Below are positions 22,303-36,754 of a stretch of 64,000 nucleotides of DNA, piece after piece. Within the stretch, counting starts at the first letter, position 1. Every line of letters starts with the position of its first letter. The stretch is taken from assembly GCA_026874595.1 (NCBI GenBank), contig CM049306.1, positions 19,585,019 to 19,649,018 on the forward strand, given 5' to 3'. The translations under genes and the position numbers were made by a program. The stretch is from Sipunculus nudus (Eukaryota > Annelida > Sipuncula > Golfingiida > Sipunculidae). The notes beneath the pieces were generated by a model, which saw nothing but the letters and a program-made list of their open reading frames with translations, was not told the origin of the DNA and did no database searches.

Positions 22303-25300
22303 AACAAGGGACCCATGGGTCACGGCGCTCAGATGATCGTGATTGAACTATAAATGTTTCTCCACTGTGATACTATATCGAGTCGATAAAGCTTATGAAT
22401 ATCATGGACATGTTGGGCTATTATAAAGGAATGTAATGTAATATGTGAGTAAATGATAAATGAAATTACCTGACTGATGGATTAAAGAGTCAAATATAGT
22501 GGTTTATTTTTAATTTATTTAGGAGGGGTTGAAAATTATGATATATTTGAGCAAATATGAATGCAATGACAGCAGTAATAAGCAGTAGTAGAATGATGAT
22601 AAGGCTATTTGTTGAAGGATCTAAAGTGTATGGTAGTCTGCAAGCTTTCAATTTGACAGATATGATGTTATGAATAACAATGCTGATGAAGTGATTTATG
22701 AATTTGTGACTGTATGACACAATATCTCTTTAGTCTTGACAAGGTACATTATTGTGATGCCCACTATGTCTACATATTACACAATATTGACATAATTTCT
22801 GGCATGTACATAGGTACCTATGGACGAATAGTAATACAAAATATTAAATTATGAATATATCTGATTCATCTTGTTCTTGTTTACTGAGGCTGACTTTGGG
22901 ATGGGGTTTGGAGAAGGGAAAAGTGAGGGCAGCACGAAGGTGGATGTAGAAATATTCTATTGTAATGTTTTTCATTTATATAAGAATATGAAAAGCTAAG
23001 AGGAAAGGAGCCCTCCTACTTCGTTATAGTAAAGTTTTAAATATATGATTGCAAACTAATACTCTGACAAGACTGTCATGAAGAAAAACAGTAAAATTTT
23101 GAGATACTGTGATGCATATGAAAATTTACAGATGGACAGGCAAGTGGACAGAATGGACTAATACCTTTATTTCACTTTCAAGGGAATAATGCATTTAAGT
23201 TTATATATAATCCTATTTTCTTAAGCATATCCACTTTTTCCATTAAGAAGTTTTTATCTGAATCATTTTTTTATTTACAGGTTTTATAAATTTTTAATAA
23301 AAAAAACTGAAAATATAAGTTAAAATATTAGAATTGTTGCAAAAGTTGCAATCATCATATATCCAGAGTGTAGCTCATATTGGGTCATATTATGCATACA
23401 CATATATTTTATTATTTTTAAATCATAAATGTTTAAACTGAATTTAAAAGAAATTAATGCCACAACATGGCATCTACAAGAATATTCCTTGAATCACTAT
23501 TAAAGTTTTGCACATTGGAGTTTTCAGTACATGCTTAATTTTATTCACCAAAATAAAATAAAAGTAAATTTGATAAAATAAAACATCTTTTCAAATAAAG
23601 TGTACACACTGTTGGTTGAATGAGGGACAAACAATATCATTGTGCTAATTACTATCCCAGTTTTAATTTATTACTGGAATTAATAGTCAATTTCACACCT
23701 GGTGAAGTTTTCACTCTTCTGAAGTAAGGAATTACTTATCTGATGAACATCCATACTTTCATAACAATACACCACTTTGTGGACACAATTAAATGTACAC
23801 TTTAATCATTGTAACCCTGGTGGTACAATACAAAATCTAAAATGTAGCATAGCCTAGAATAAGAATGAATCAAATACAGAAAATAATAACATTCATCTAG
23901 TTTATGCACCATCTGGGGGGGGGGAGTGCAGGGCAGAGGGGAAGCCTGCAGGTAGTGGCCAGGCTGACCCAAGGCAAGCTGCCTGGGGTGGGTTACATAA
24001 TGCAAGTGAAGGCTGTACTACTAGGTGGGCTAGATGTAAACAACACTTGACATGGTGTATGAGAACATGAATAAAAGCTAATCTTTCCAATCAATTTCTT
24101 TGAAATTTCAGATTTTAAAGACTAAATCCTTATGTATATATGCTGTGAAAATTAAATCAACAGTGCCAAAGTTGGACAAAATTTAAGGTATTGATTTTTT
24201 ATTTATGCTAATAACTTGAAAAATTTGCAAAATTCAGATCTAATTTTGGGTAAACAATTGAATCTTCATTAAATAAAATTATATTCCTGAAAAAAAGTCT
24301 CTAGGTTCAGCAATTCTCATGTTAGGTGAGTAAATATATTTCCTGATTTTTTTAAAAAACTGCATTATGTTTTGGCCCATAACTTCAAAATAATACCCAA
24401 TACTGACCTAATTTTTGGTATGTTCATAGGAAATGTATGAAAGAATGTGAATACTAAATACGATCAAAAACAGATCAGTGGTTTTGATATTAGGCAGCCT
24501 TGAAGTGTAACAATGGCTTTTTTTATGGAAAACAGAGTTTTTTTTCCTTATTATCTCAAAGGAACAAAGTCCTAATGACCCAATTTTCAGTATGGTAGGA
24601 GATTTTGGGGACATCTAAAATTATGCCAACAGCCTGGGGAGCATACAGATGTGCACTGAATGACCTACAGTCATCAAAGTGGACTGCTTGACAATATAAG
24701 GGAATACAACAAGAGCCTCCAAAAAAATTCAATTACTAGCCCAATTTTGAAGCTTTTATTTTCAAATTTCAGATTTTAACAGATTAAATCCTTATGTATA
24801 CATGCTGTGAAAATTAAATCCACAGTACTTACAGGAAAAAAAACGTGCCGTGGCCAAAGTTGGGCAAAATTTAAGGTACAAATTTTATATTTTTGCCAAT
24901 ATTTAAAAAAATTTAACAGATTTTAATCTAATTTTTGGTATACAATTAAATTTTGATTAATTAAAGTTGTATTACTGGAAAAAAGTCCCTACCTTTAACA
25001 CTTTTGGTCTTAAGTGACCAAATATCTTCCTGATTTTTTTACAAAGTCCATTATGTTTTGGCACATAACTTTTTTAAATTATATAATACTGACTTAATAT
25101 CTGGCATGTACATAGGAACATATAGAGGAATATTTATGGTAAATATGAAGAAAACCAGATGAGTGGTTCTGATATTAGACAGTCCTGAGTGTGATAATAG
25201 ATTTCTAATAAAAAATTGAGGTTTTTCCTTAATATCTCAAAGGAACGAAGTCCTATTGACCCAATTTTCGGCATGGTAGGAGATTTTAGGGACATCTAAC

Positions 25301-25450
25301 AGTATGGTGAATTTCAGATTCGTAGGTCCAACGGTGTCGAAACGTGCCAGTCTTATGGACAGACATCCGGACAGACGGACGGACAGACAGACGGACGACG
25401 GACAATGGACCATGACTATAGCTCAGATGACTTATAGTCAGCTGAGCTAA
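22303..25450 (+). mobile_element. type I element, long form with two internal body copies
   Basis: The head is AACAAG + GGACCCATGGGTC, then GCGCTCAGATGA. The AT-rich body appears twice (about 23890-24640 and 24640-25330), marked by CAAAATTTAAGGTA at 24178 and 24868 and by GACCCAATTTTC-like blocks. A G run lies at about 23916. The tail has interrupted GACG/GACA repeats (25350-25400), the hairpin AGCTCAGATGACT/AGTCAGCTGAGCT and CTAA at 25450. Internal tandem growth parallels type II 43654-45477. It has no coding capacity. Confidence 0.75.
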
Positions 25451-28400
25451 CAATAAATGATCTCTAAAAAAAACCAGAATATTTCATTAAAGATAAAGGT
25501 TCAATGTATGTCACTGTAAAAGACTTTTTTTATTATTGTTGTGCTAGTCTTTTGTTTGGGGTAATCTTTTTTTATTAACGTTCCAAATACCATGGCAACC
25601 ATGAAACTCAAAACCATTTTCTTGACATATGGTATAATATTTATCTAGCAACACAGGACATTCATGACACAAAAAAAACCTACCTCTTTAGACAATCTAT
25701 AAACAAGCTACATATCCATAAATGGGAAGGCACAGAAGTGATCTAATTGGGTATCAAATTGAGAGTGCCCTCTTAAAACTAGGGTCAACTGAATGCTTTT
25801 CATGTTGCCTAAGATCCAAAATATTACATGGTCATGCAGTCAAGAATGATGAATCAAAACTAATTATCTGGTCTATACACTTTTCACAGCCCATATCTAC
25901 TTGAGCAGTGATATTTCTAACTTCATGAAACTGGTGCTTGTCAAATTTGTCCAAATAATTGTTATGTAAATAACAATAAAATAAAATTTCATTGCTGTTT
26001 AGTTAATACTGTATAGTCATATCACTATCAATTTGAAATTATAAAAAGATTAATGATGGATTTGACTGCCTTTCAAACTACATATGTCTCTTATAGCAGG
26101 TAATCTAAACTGCTATAGTCTGACTGCTTACAGCCAGTATGTATGGCCGTTTTATTTTCAGGATACATGTGCTGCACTAAAGCCACACTTACTGTGAAAA
26201 ACTTAAAGTAATTATCAATTAAAATTATTACTTAATATAGTAGTACTCATATATTAAACCTGAGAGCTTGAATAAGCTTTAGTAGTACATTAAATAATCC
26301 AAATGTGTTATAAAACTGTTTGAGAGATGCCTTTTGCAACAATTTAAACCTAAAACTTTAGCCATGTAAACTCAGATTTAAGTATTTCAGGGGGCAAGAG
26401 GGTTTCACTGGCCAGGAAGGATTCATTCTATTACTGCAGCAACACACTGATACACTACAGAAAAGAGTCTGTACTGTTATGTTAAAAAAATTTGATCATC
26501 CAATGACAAGGAATATTCAAAATTTAATAATTACAGTAAACAGACTCTAGGTGCCAGAGGCAGATTAAAGGTCAAATATGTGACTGGCAAAAAACAAGTA
26601 GAACAGCAACTGACTGGCTGTAATGACTGTACAGCCATTAAACTAATACGATAGGCTGTGTAAGATGCATCTTTTTTTTTAATTTTTATCCCTGAAGTGT
26701 TAACACTCAAGTAAAATTATGGTTTTGAAACGTATTTCAATTATTAGGGGAAAAATTTGGTTATATTTCTTGAAAGAACATTACCTTGGATTATATAATA
26801 CACCCTACATATATACCATATCATGAGCAAGCAAATCATACCTTATGTTTTGGAAGATTATATATATCCTTGCAGCAAAAATAAGTGAGCTGGTTTATCT
26901 GCTTTCATCTTACTTCAAAGAAAACACAAAATCACACCGAATCCCTCCTAACAAATACTCAGTCATTGAAACTAGAGAAGCCTAACACAGAAAATCATAT
27001 TAAAATCTTTAGTGATTTAAATTTCAATCAGAAGTTTGCTGTTCATATTTACAAAAGGGAAGGAAAGAAGTGATGTCTTTGGTCTACTGTTTACTTAAGG
27101 TTTTTCAGCTGAAACTGCATGGAAAGCTGTGGATGCAAAGTAATTGAAACACATGCTACCATACAAAGCCATTGTTAATGTTACACATGGCCAGCACTGA
27201 ACAAAGCGTTTCACTGATAAATTTTGGACATAAGACCATTCACTTAACAAAGTTATCCTTTTTACTCTGGCTGCAAAATATCAAATAATCAGTCTTCATT
27301 ATTTGCCAGCTTTGTGAAAGGCAGTTCTTGTTATTAGCACTGAGTGGATTATAACTGAAGCTACCTTAAAAAAGTGAACATCATTTATCAAATTTTACAT
27401 TCGCTATGTGAAAACCTGTAGTCCTCTGATTGATAAAGCCCCTGAGGGTTTATAGACTCCCTAGAAAACCTTGCACTTCACAAATGCTAATTTAGAGAAC
27501 AGGGTTTTTCTTGACAGGTGTCAGCATCATTGCCCATTCAATCTCTTCATAACTGATGAGATAATTTTTGCACCCAAGATGCCTGGTGATTTGAACAATA
27601 AGTATTTGTCCCATAGTACTGCTGTTACCAATCACAAAGAGAAGATGCTGGCTGCTCTCACATGATGACCTCACTCTGAGCTACCTTCAATGTTCTATGT
27701 AGAAACGTTTTATTAGATTTATGTGTGATATATGAACTATACTACAATACAAGATCTCTGAAAGTGCAGGAATAATAGATTAAATCTATACCATATAACT
27801 GAAGAAAATCTAGACAAAACTAACTAAAAGTAATACTATATATGCACGTCTTATTCTACAGAATCAGAAAAATGCATGATTACAACTTAACAAACCAATA
27901 TTTTTCATTGTATGCTTGGTCAATGCTGACCTTTATATTTTCAAACAGAAGGTCTCACTTTCAATTACTTCCTGTTTTTTTTAATTCATATTTGTTTAAA
28001 ATGTATATAAAACCCATTGTTTAATTTCCCAACAAGTAAAACCATTTTCTGTTTCTGAATAATGAAAATTTCACAGGTAATTGCAATGCTGCCACAAGTC
28101 ATTCCTGTTGTGGAGTACATACCCTTAATAAACTTTTAACAATCCATAATATACTCAAATTAAAACCAATATTCTGGGAGTGGAACATTTGAACTGGCAC
28201 ACAAATGGACATGATTCTGATGTTTCTAAACAGATTATGACAGATGCATCTGGTTATGTGACCAAAGAAGAATTAATACACCATCCAGGAATGGTGATGA
28301 CTTGTAAATGAGAAATCATTATTCCTTATTGACCTAAGCTGTCCAGACTTGTGCATCAGACTACCCATCCAGCACAGAAGAGAATACTTTTTAGATGATA

Positions 28401-31400
28401 AAACCATGACTGTCAAACTGGTTCGAGACGCCATCATCATAAGATGCTTATTGCATGGTGTGAATTCTGTCCATATCCTGTATAAATGATGAATAACGAA
28501 AAGACAACCGTTTATTCAGGTCTGACAGCCTCCAAGGCACAACGATGGATGCCTGCATGTATCTACCACTGCCAGATGCAATTATATCCATATTCGTATA
28601 TAAACACATAAGCAATCTTTCTCGTCAGATTTTCTACGGATTTCATGCTCTAAAATCCACTATGCAATTATTCCATTATAAACCTAGATAGTTAAGACAG
28701 TCCCTCTTACTTCCATATTCAGTTGCAACTAACATTAATTTCTACAAGACTTAAGATTGCTCTGCTGTGTCACATGATTATTTCCACAGGAACCTACCAG
28801 GAAAACAGAAGTTGCACTTTATCTCTAAAACTGATAGTGATAAAATTACCTGAGTTTAATGTATAAAGTCCATGAAATACACTTCATGCTCGAGGGGTAA
28901 ACTATGAAACTCCAGTTTCAAAGTGCCAAATCTCACAATTAGGAACCACATCACTGTTAAGTCATTACTTTCCTTTCATGTATGACAATCAAAATACAGT
29001 TCTTGTAGCTTACAGTTTTGAAGTCCTCATTGTCATCACCAGGTAACTGTTTTCTCTGTACATGTACTTTCCTTTACTGTATTACAAGATGCATGTCTTG
29101 TCTGAACCTTTTTGAATGTTTGATCCTATTGCTATGAACTTCATATCAATAACTTCTGGTGGGCAGTTATAGGATGTATTAAGTCAGATACCATACTTCA
29201 GGTCACTCCTTTTCACCTCTGTTCAAGAAGAAACTATTTTCTTATCTAAGATACACTCTGTATGTTTCACCATGGTGACTAAGTGAGTGAGTTTCTGATC
29301 AATAACCCAGTTGCTTCTACTATATTATGTATGATGTTATAAAGATTGGTACAAACCTTCAACAAACCAAATTTTGAGGACATTTCCCGGTTCATTGTGC
29401 TCTTCCATGAATTTTCCAAACATTTTCTGATGGATTAAATAGAAAATGTTTGTTCTTTGGATGTGATGGGAAACTTTGTAAAATAAAACCAAGAGATCAA
29501 GACAATGCATATATAATGATGGAGGATAGACGCAGGAGTCACACATATATTCCTCTTTCAGGATTCAAATCTCTGACAAACTAAGCCTGAGGACTCATGG
29601 ACCTCCCTAGTTTTCCTGGGTTGTAACCTTCATTTTCCAATATATTAGACCTGCCCCTGAACCTGGCATCTCTAAAACTGTGATTTTGACACATCTTCCC
29701 TGGCCCTGCTCTATTAAAACTTGTTCTGAGCAGTTTGTCCAATTAGTGTTAATTAATGTCCAAAGAGGAAACACGAAGTTTGTCATCCTGGTTATAAAGC
29801 ATGTCTCAAGTCACCAAATTAGTTTAATGAGATGTCTCTCAAATAAATACATTCTTAATCTGAGTTAAATCCTCAGAGATCTGGCTTTATAATCAAGGAC
29901 GTGACTATTCAAACCTGCAAATGTCCAATTAGTTCTATCTACAATTAAGAAAATTATATAAATATATGCACATTTTACAGTGACATCATCATACCTTTCT
30001 GTCAGCTAATTAGTATTAAAACCTCTAATAATGTATATACTTTTCATGCTTTTGAATGCTATAAATCATATGATGCTTAGGTCATGTACAATTATCAAAT
30101 ACAACATCAACCTTAGGCAACATACCTATAAAAGAAGGAAGACTTTGCCTAGCTCTTTGAAGACTGCATGGTGCCAGCCAACAGGAAATCATGCATTACT
30201 TATACCTGAAACCTTCCAGAAACCCAGCAAAGCCTTGTGACATTTTAAGTAAAAAATTTAAACAAATATAGGTTTTGGGCACTTTTGGTGCCTAAAACCT
30301 GTTTTAGACGGGGCAGTTTTAACCAGGTTATAACCTATGGTTAAAACCTTCATGCCTAAAACTTGCCAACCCTGCCTTTAGTTGATCCCATGCAGTGCTG
30401 TCCTGGTAACATAATTGTGACTGCACGACTTATTAGACAAAACTTGACTTTCTCAATTGGTCAGTCCACTTTCATGGCTGAAATTGGCAAGAGCTCAGCT
30501 GACTTCAAATGGGTTTGAAAGAAATGGCATTTATTTGGTAATGTGTCATATTTTATTCTTACTTTTTACATGTTTTGTCTTTGATTTTTAAAAAGTTGGT
30601 TGTCTATTTTCAGTCAAAATAAATTTTACTGTCAATGAATAGTCCTTATTTATATATTAGTAGAGCTGTTATCTTGGTGGTTTCATACCATCAGCCAAAA
30701 AATTTGCATGATGTACATGGCCCTATTTGTGGATTTTAACAATTGTTCATAAGTTTGACTATGGTAGGTTGTGAAAAGTTAGTCACTTTAGCTCCATGAC
30801 AGTACCACAATAACCAATAAGAAACCAGGCTCAGATTGAACTGAACCGTACTCAGATGGTGATGTGATATGGAGGCAGCATCAGGCTTTATAAACTTAAA
30901 AGCAGACAGTTCCTATAACCCTGTACATTAATTAATCTTGATATGCAGAAAAACCAATGATTATAAATCTTTCCTATCATATGATTCTCTTCATACTAAC
31001 CCGATAAGCAGTGACACCTACTTTGAGCATGGACCTGTATCAATCAACCTCTGCTTTTAAACAAACCCTCCCAAAATTATTATTTATTAATGATGGACAT
31101 ATGAGGATCTGATCTTCATTATATATTGTTAGACTTAAACTATCATACCAATATCATAGGGATATATCATACACATTATATCTTCTGATTTAAAGTAAAT
31201 TATACGGATGTCTATATTCTTGTAATATATCTCTAGCTCTATCTCTTCATAAAACTACTCAAAATGTGAATACATACCCCTGAATTTATTACTGGCTACA
31301 ACAAAGCTAGTATAACTCCTAACAATTGCTTGGTATGAGTGAGTTAGACTGCCTTACATAAGCCTTGTTACTCTGCTTCCTGAGAAGTAGATTCCTTATC

Positions 31401-32954
31401 TTGAGATTCCAATGATTCAACAATCTCTCGGGTGTCTGGGAAGGTCTTTGGAGACAGATCAGTTAAGCTCCTTCCAGCAAGTTCTTATCTTTATTTCTCC
31501 AACTTTTATAAACTCTATCCTGCCTTTCCAGTATTTCATGCTCCAAACATATGTGAAGACAGAACAGACTTGTTTGATAACTTATTCAGGTTATCATCAC
31601 TGATGTAGAATTCCTTTTAAATTCCTCAGTTCCTCATTCCATTCTCCTTATTTTCTCAGTTGTATGCTCTAAAATAAATCTATATTGAGAAAAGAACATA
31701 CTCCTCAGTATGGCTCAATGTTCATTTTAAATGATTTTTTATTCCCTTGTACACAGATTCATCATAAACTTTCCTCCTTTTTGGGTTTATCCACCAAAAA
31801 ATGTATGGTCAGTAGATTCCTTGACTATGATTACATAATCATGTTAGCTTTTGTATCTACAAGTATTTTATCAAAAGTATAATCTTTGCTCAAAGATATC
31901 CGAGACACTGATCTTATTTTTTATTTTGTAGTAAAACTTTTTCCCTCCATATTCTATATACTGCACCAATATACTCTATGGTTGGTAATGATTTTCCAGG
32001 TCATATTACAAAATTCATAATATCACCTTATGATCTACTGTTTAGTAATGAGCACAAAACATGTCGATTCACTCTCCATAATTACACATTCATCTTATCC
32101 CGAAATAATTCAAAGACATTGATTTTCCTTATAATGCAATAAAACATCTATTCTTTTGGACATTTAATGCCAACAGGATGTGACCTTGATATCCATCGTG
32201 CTAGGGCTTTAATTTTCTGCTCACAATGGGTGAGATATTGCTCGAGTGCACTGCAGCTTCCAAACTGCAAAATTCCTAAGCACTACCAATCAGGACTCGA
32301 TGTAATTTCGATGCCACTTGGGTACACTCTCTGGCTGTGCTTTTACCTAACCTGGTGCAGCCAAAGCTCGCAACTGTCAATACAGCTTGTAGAATACATC
32401 AATCATCGCAGAACATGCCCAGGCTTGAACTTACACCTGTGTTTAATCTGACATACTCTACAGCATCTTGAAGTGCTGAGAGTTTGCTGGTACAGCGCTG
32501 TCCAGAGCTGGTCCCTAAACCTTTAGAAGTAATCTGCTAGCTGTACCCTGCTGATGGAGACACATGCAGCCTCCCAGTTCTCCTTGTTCCTCTCCCATGG
32601 GAGCCACAAGATGCTGTTTTGAGTTCTTTGAGCCCCTACCAAGTTGGCGTGTTGCTGGGCTCCATACCGTTGCAGAATCTATTGCTGAAGTTGGCATGTA
32701 TGCACCGGTCCCTTGCTGGTGGGTGATTGAAGATTAAATCAGTCATGCAAAAATACCCTCCGTCCTCATTCTATCTGACTGCTGACCTACAGCCAGTATG
32801 GATGTGAATTTGCCACAAGTGATTTTATCAGTTTGATACATTTGGCATGTCTTTCTTTCAGCCTAATGAACAAACCTGGCACTCCAGCCTAAATCAATGT
32901 CACGACAGAGGGTTACCATGCATATCAGCCAGTTCCTGGGTCCTTTCCTCAAAC
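25451..32954. other. about 7.5 kb without a supported gene or named repeat
   Basis: This is the longest stretch free of the element families. Open frames on both strands look AT-driven and have no paired splice sites. A palindrome lies at 30317-30347. Bases 32160-32954 are richer in GC than the surroundings and have open frames on both strands (32167-32451 plus, 32515-32697 minus), but no recognisable protein. Confidence 0.5.
30317..30347. repeat. nested palindrome (cruciform-capable)
   Basis: TTTTAACC and GGTTAAAA flank the perfect palindrome AGGTTATAACCT, separated from it by two bases on one side. Nearby GCCTAAAAC words repeat. The block is probably part of an unidentified short element. 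Confidence 0.6.
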
Positions 32955-33690
32955 TGGCCATGCATCGCTGAGATCACCAGCCAGCCTTCCAAGCTGAGAA
33001 GTACGGGCCATGCTAGCCAACCAACCAAAAACCACAAATATCTCAGGCATTATATCACTGGTATAGCCTGCTCCAAAGTAATTTCTACAATACCGCTTGG
33101 TAATATTTGGCTTAAGAACGGATGATAAATGGTAAATCAATAACAATTGACCTCGCAGTTTCCTCCTTCATGATAACAACAGGGTGCAGGCACCAAGAGA
33201 AGTTAATTATACAGAAAAGTTTATTTATGGCAGGTTCTTTCTATTAGCTCTGTCATGTCATATATACATCCAAGAATCATATACACAAGGTCTATAGCAT
33301 GACTTACAAACATCTATTGAAATTAGCTCTTCTATTATTGAACTCTATTTTTTTTGCTTTGTGTCCACTATAAAGCAGTCCTGGAAATAAAATGACTTTT
33401 TTTCTGGGAAAAGCTGGGTTTCTGGCCATAAAGCACTGATTAATGTATGATTAACAATGGTTAATGTATACATTTTGCCAGTACCTCAGAAAAATTATAG
33501 ACCAAGAAAATGAGCACCCTAAATGGGTTGTTTGTGGCAACAGAATAATGCAGACTTATTAACATTTTAAAACTTTTCATTATCTGATGAAAGCTAACAA
33601 ACACTCAAACAGATAACATGCGTATGTTGGGCAAACATGGTAATAAAAGTCCCAGTGAAGGCTGGGATATGTATATGTCCCCATCCTGAG
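32955..33690 (+). repeat. first copy of a diverged direct duplication
   Basis: Matches 34119-34905 in the same order: CTGAGATCA, GGGCCATG..AGCCAACCAACC, TATCACTGGTATAGCCTGCT, AATTTCTACAATACCGCTTG, GTTCTTTCTATTA, ATGACTTACAAACA, GAGAAAATGAGCAC-like and GCTGGGATAT. Divergence and small indels are spread throughout. No gene is recognised in either copy. Confidence 0.8.
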
Positions 33691-34118
33691 TTACAGTGAA
33701 TCCTTAAGTCTGGAAATATGGGTTAAAGTTTACTTATATTTCCTAAAGTTTTCTTTTTTAGAGTATGTGTAATTCATATTCATTATTCCATTCATGTTGA
33801 AATTATTGCATATTTCATACTTTCATTATTTAAACTTGCAAAAAAAGTATAGTATTACTTTAGTTCATCTTTTTGGGTAATTTACATTTATCAACTTGTG
33901 CCATTTCTGCTTGTAAGAGTCTGTTCCAGGTGTAAATATTGTTATATATGTATCACACTGCAAATTATTGGACCAGCGTAAAGGTCTGCTCAGATTTGTC
34001 CAAGGACCTACGTTCATTATCCCACAGACAAAACCCTCACATCATTTGGTACAGTTTAAAAAAGTCCCTCACAAGAATTTTTACTTGAACAAGAATTTTA
34101 ACAAGTTCTCTCCGTAAA

Positions 34119-34905
34119 TTGGCATTGCTGAGATCATTACAATAGCCAACCTTCCGAGCTGAGAAGTATGGGCCATGTAGCCAACCAACCAAGAACCACA
34201 CACATCCCAGGCATAGTTATATCACTGGTATAGCCTGCTCTAAAGTAATTTCTACAATACCGCTTGGTAATGTTTGGCTTAAGAATGGCTGATAAATGAT
34301 TAATGAATACCAATTGACCTTATAGTGTTCTCCTTAATGGTAACCACAGAGTGTGGGCTCTAAAAGAAGTTAATTACACACAGATAAGTTAATTTATAGT
34401 ATGTTCTTTCTATTACCTCTGTAATGTCATATATACATCCCAGAATCTAATACACAAGGTCCATAAAGCATGACTTACAAACACCTATTGAAACTAGCTT
34501 TTTTATTTTTGAAGTCTACCCCTGTTTCCATACTTTGAGTTCATATAGAAGCAGTCCTGGGATTTTTTAATGGAAAAAAACTAGATTTCTGACCATTAAG
34601 GCATCGATTAATGTAGGCATCAATGAACTACTGGTTACTTAATGTTCCTTGGTCATGCCTGAGAAGTACATAAAATGAATAAACAACCATTAACTCATAC
34701 AATTTACCAGTTCATCAGACAAAGTATGGATTGAGAAAATGAGCACTCTAAATGGTTGTTTGTGGGGACTGATATAGATATATGGACATTTTCCAGATTT
34801 TTTAAATGTTCATTCCCTGATGAAAGCTCAAGAATGAAACGCATATGTTGGGCCAACATGGGACACCAGGTCCCATGGAAAGCTGGGATATCAATGTCCC
34901 CTAGC
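34119..34905 (+). repeat. second copy of a diverged direct duplication
   Basis: It lies about 1.16 kb downstream of the first copy, with about 430 unrelated bases between. It has local additions (e.g. about 34600-34690) relative to 32955-33690. Open frames over its end occur on both strands and are not conserved in the other copy. Confidence 0.8.
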
Positions 34906-35392
34906 TTCCTCATTAGTGAACTGGATGCATCCAACAGTTGGCAAGTGTTGGTTTACTTTTTTTTCAATCTAATAGGTTCTCTTTATTTGTGTATAAAATT
35001 TATATCCTCCTGGTGATATTACTGTATATACATGTATTTTTTTATCATGAAACAAGACCTACAGGCCTAATGCAAACCTGTGCAAAGTTTAGGAGTATGG
35101 ATGTTCATTTATTAAAATTTAATATTGATCCTCTCATGTCCTGCATATCTACCTTACTCATTATGGTTTCAGCCAAATGGACATTTTGGACCTGCACTTT
35201 CGGACTAGGACATTATAAAACTAGGATGTATCAGTCAGGATATTTTGGATATGTTCTTTTTTCCCTATAAAATCTAAGAACAAGTCCCTATTTTAGCCTT
35301 GGTATTGAGTCACACCTATTAATGCATCCTGGCAATGGAGGCTCAGCTTTCCCCTGGTCAAGGGTAACTAATGTGCCACATGTAACCCCACC

Positions 35393-35473
35393 ACTGGCTC
35401 TTACAGATTGAAACTTACAACTGGCTCTTACAGATTGAAACTTACGACTGGCTCTTACAGACTGAAACTTGAC
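35393..35473 (+). repeat. 27 bp minisatellite, 3 copies
   Basis: Units start at 35393, 35420 and 35447 (ACTGGCTCTTACAGATTGAA). On the minus strand it encodes a nine-residue repeat by arithmetic only. Confidence 0.85.
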
Positions 35474-35579
35474 ATGACCTGTTGGCAAATCTGAAATGGT
35501 TGGCAGTCTGCCAAAGTTATTTATAGATACAGAGCATAACTTGACCTATTGTAAAATCTGACACAGTTGGCAGGTTATA

Positions 35580-35635
35580 GACGTCTAGGCGATGTGTCTA
35601 GATACATCGTCTAGATGTCTAGACTGTATCTGGAC
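35580..35635. repeat. cluster of TCTAGA/GTCTAG palindromes with hairpin
   Basis: CGATGT and ACATCG pair across an 8-base loop, flanked by repeated GTCTAG and TCTAGAT words (five TCTAG in about 55 bases). It sits inside the type IV element and is not present in its other copies. Confidence 0.6.
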
Positions 35636-36430
35636 ACCAGGCAGAGCCAAGTCAAGTGCCATGGTGATGTCTGGACTGCACCTGGGTGCACTGATTGACC
35701 TCTTTACTTAATTGACAAGTTGAAACTTGCCATGCTGTCAAATCTGTTTTCAAACACTGAAAGCCTTTTTCAATTGGCCACACTGCTTTTTTAAAACTGC
35801 ATTTACCCAATCTATTCTTATAAAACTGACAGAACAATACCATAGAACAATTCTTGTAATGTTTAAACCAATCAGCTTAACAGTTTCTTAAAAAAACAGT
35901 GTATAAGCTAGAAGAGTCTAAACTTACATTTTTGCTTGTAAAAAACAGATCAATGTAGGTAGCACCACTAACAACTCAATTTCAGATATGACTCATGTGA
36001 CAAACATTGGCATAAAATTTGGTGATGACAGCTCCAGCTGTTTCTGAGATTTTAAGTTTAGTATGCTTATTTGCACAGATGACTAAGTTAAACCTCCTCT
36101 AACTCAGCCAAAAATCACCAAACTGGAGCTATGTAAACAAATTTGCAAGAGATTGTTCTAGGGATCATGTACGGTGAAATATTGGACAATTTGGCTTGAC
36201 AGTTCAGATAAGATCTTTAAAGGTTTTTAAGCTTTTTCTCTATAAAATCTAAATTAATGCAGATACCCAATAATAAGCTCTAGGGCCCCAAGTTTCAAAT
36301 GTGACTAATTCTTACATGTAATTTAGAGCTGCTAGCTCCGACGGTTTCTGACTTTCAGCCATGCATGGCGGATGGCCAGCCATGGACAGCGGACGACAGA
36401 AGGACAATGCCAAGCAATCGCATAAGGGAC

Positions 36431-36687
36431 CTAAAATTTTACACCAAACTGTGAATAACTTTTTTGACCTTTGACCTCCGGACCCCAAAATCGATAGGGA
36501 TCTTCCATAATTGATGGTTAATACATATTTCAGGTTTGAACTCAATCCTTCAAATCTAACTGGAGTTATCATCCGGAAAAGAATTTGTGGACGGACGGAT
36601 GGACAGACAGACAGACGGCAGGACAGCTAGACAGACGGACAGGTCTATTACTATAGGGCACCCGCTTTTTAAGTGGGGCCCTAATTA
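36431..36687 (+). mobile_element. type III element, 3' end only
   Basis: One unit carries the DR1-like TGACCTTTGACCT (36465-36477). Then come GGACGGACGGATGGACAGACAG and the tail hairpin CCCGCTTTTTAAGTGGGG, ending CTAATTA at 36687. The same tail ends the copy at 47413. Confidence 0.7.
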
Positions 36688-36754
36688 GTTGAACGGAAAC
36701 AAGGTGCAGTGCATGTTTCATTTGGAGAGACCATAAACAGAAGGTGACAATCAG

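Larger units (their letters stand above)
35051..36430 (+). mobile_element. type IV element, rearranged
   Basis: The head AACAAG + ACCTACAGGCCT begins at 35051. The shared 5' part runs to about 35225. A 27 bp minisatellite and the AAATCTGA..GGCAGTCTGCCAAAG..TATTTATAGATAC module follow. The AATTT..CAAACTTG module and the GAGCTGCTAGCTCCGACGG block (about 36328) lead to GACAGCGGACGACAG and tail ATCGCATAAGG near 36430. The tail lacks the last bases seen at 15986. A type III tail follows almost directly. Confidence 0.65.

Noticed and set aside
28060-28140. Acceptor-like TTTCACAG followed by a short open frame
   Set aside because: No real pyrimidine tract; two frames are open by AT-rich chance.
28421-28435. 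GGTTCGAGACGCC resembling a tRNA B box
   Set aside because: No A box or cloverleaf arms upstream; no tRNA or tRNA-derived SINE could be built.
30489-30505. AGCTCAGCTGACTT, matching an inverted type I/II tail
   Set aside because: Only about 13 bases match and the rest of the hairpin is absent, so I do not count it as a reverse-oriented element.
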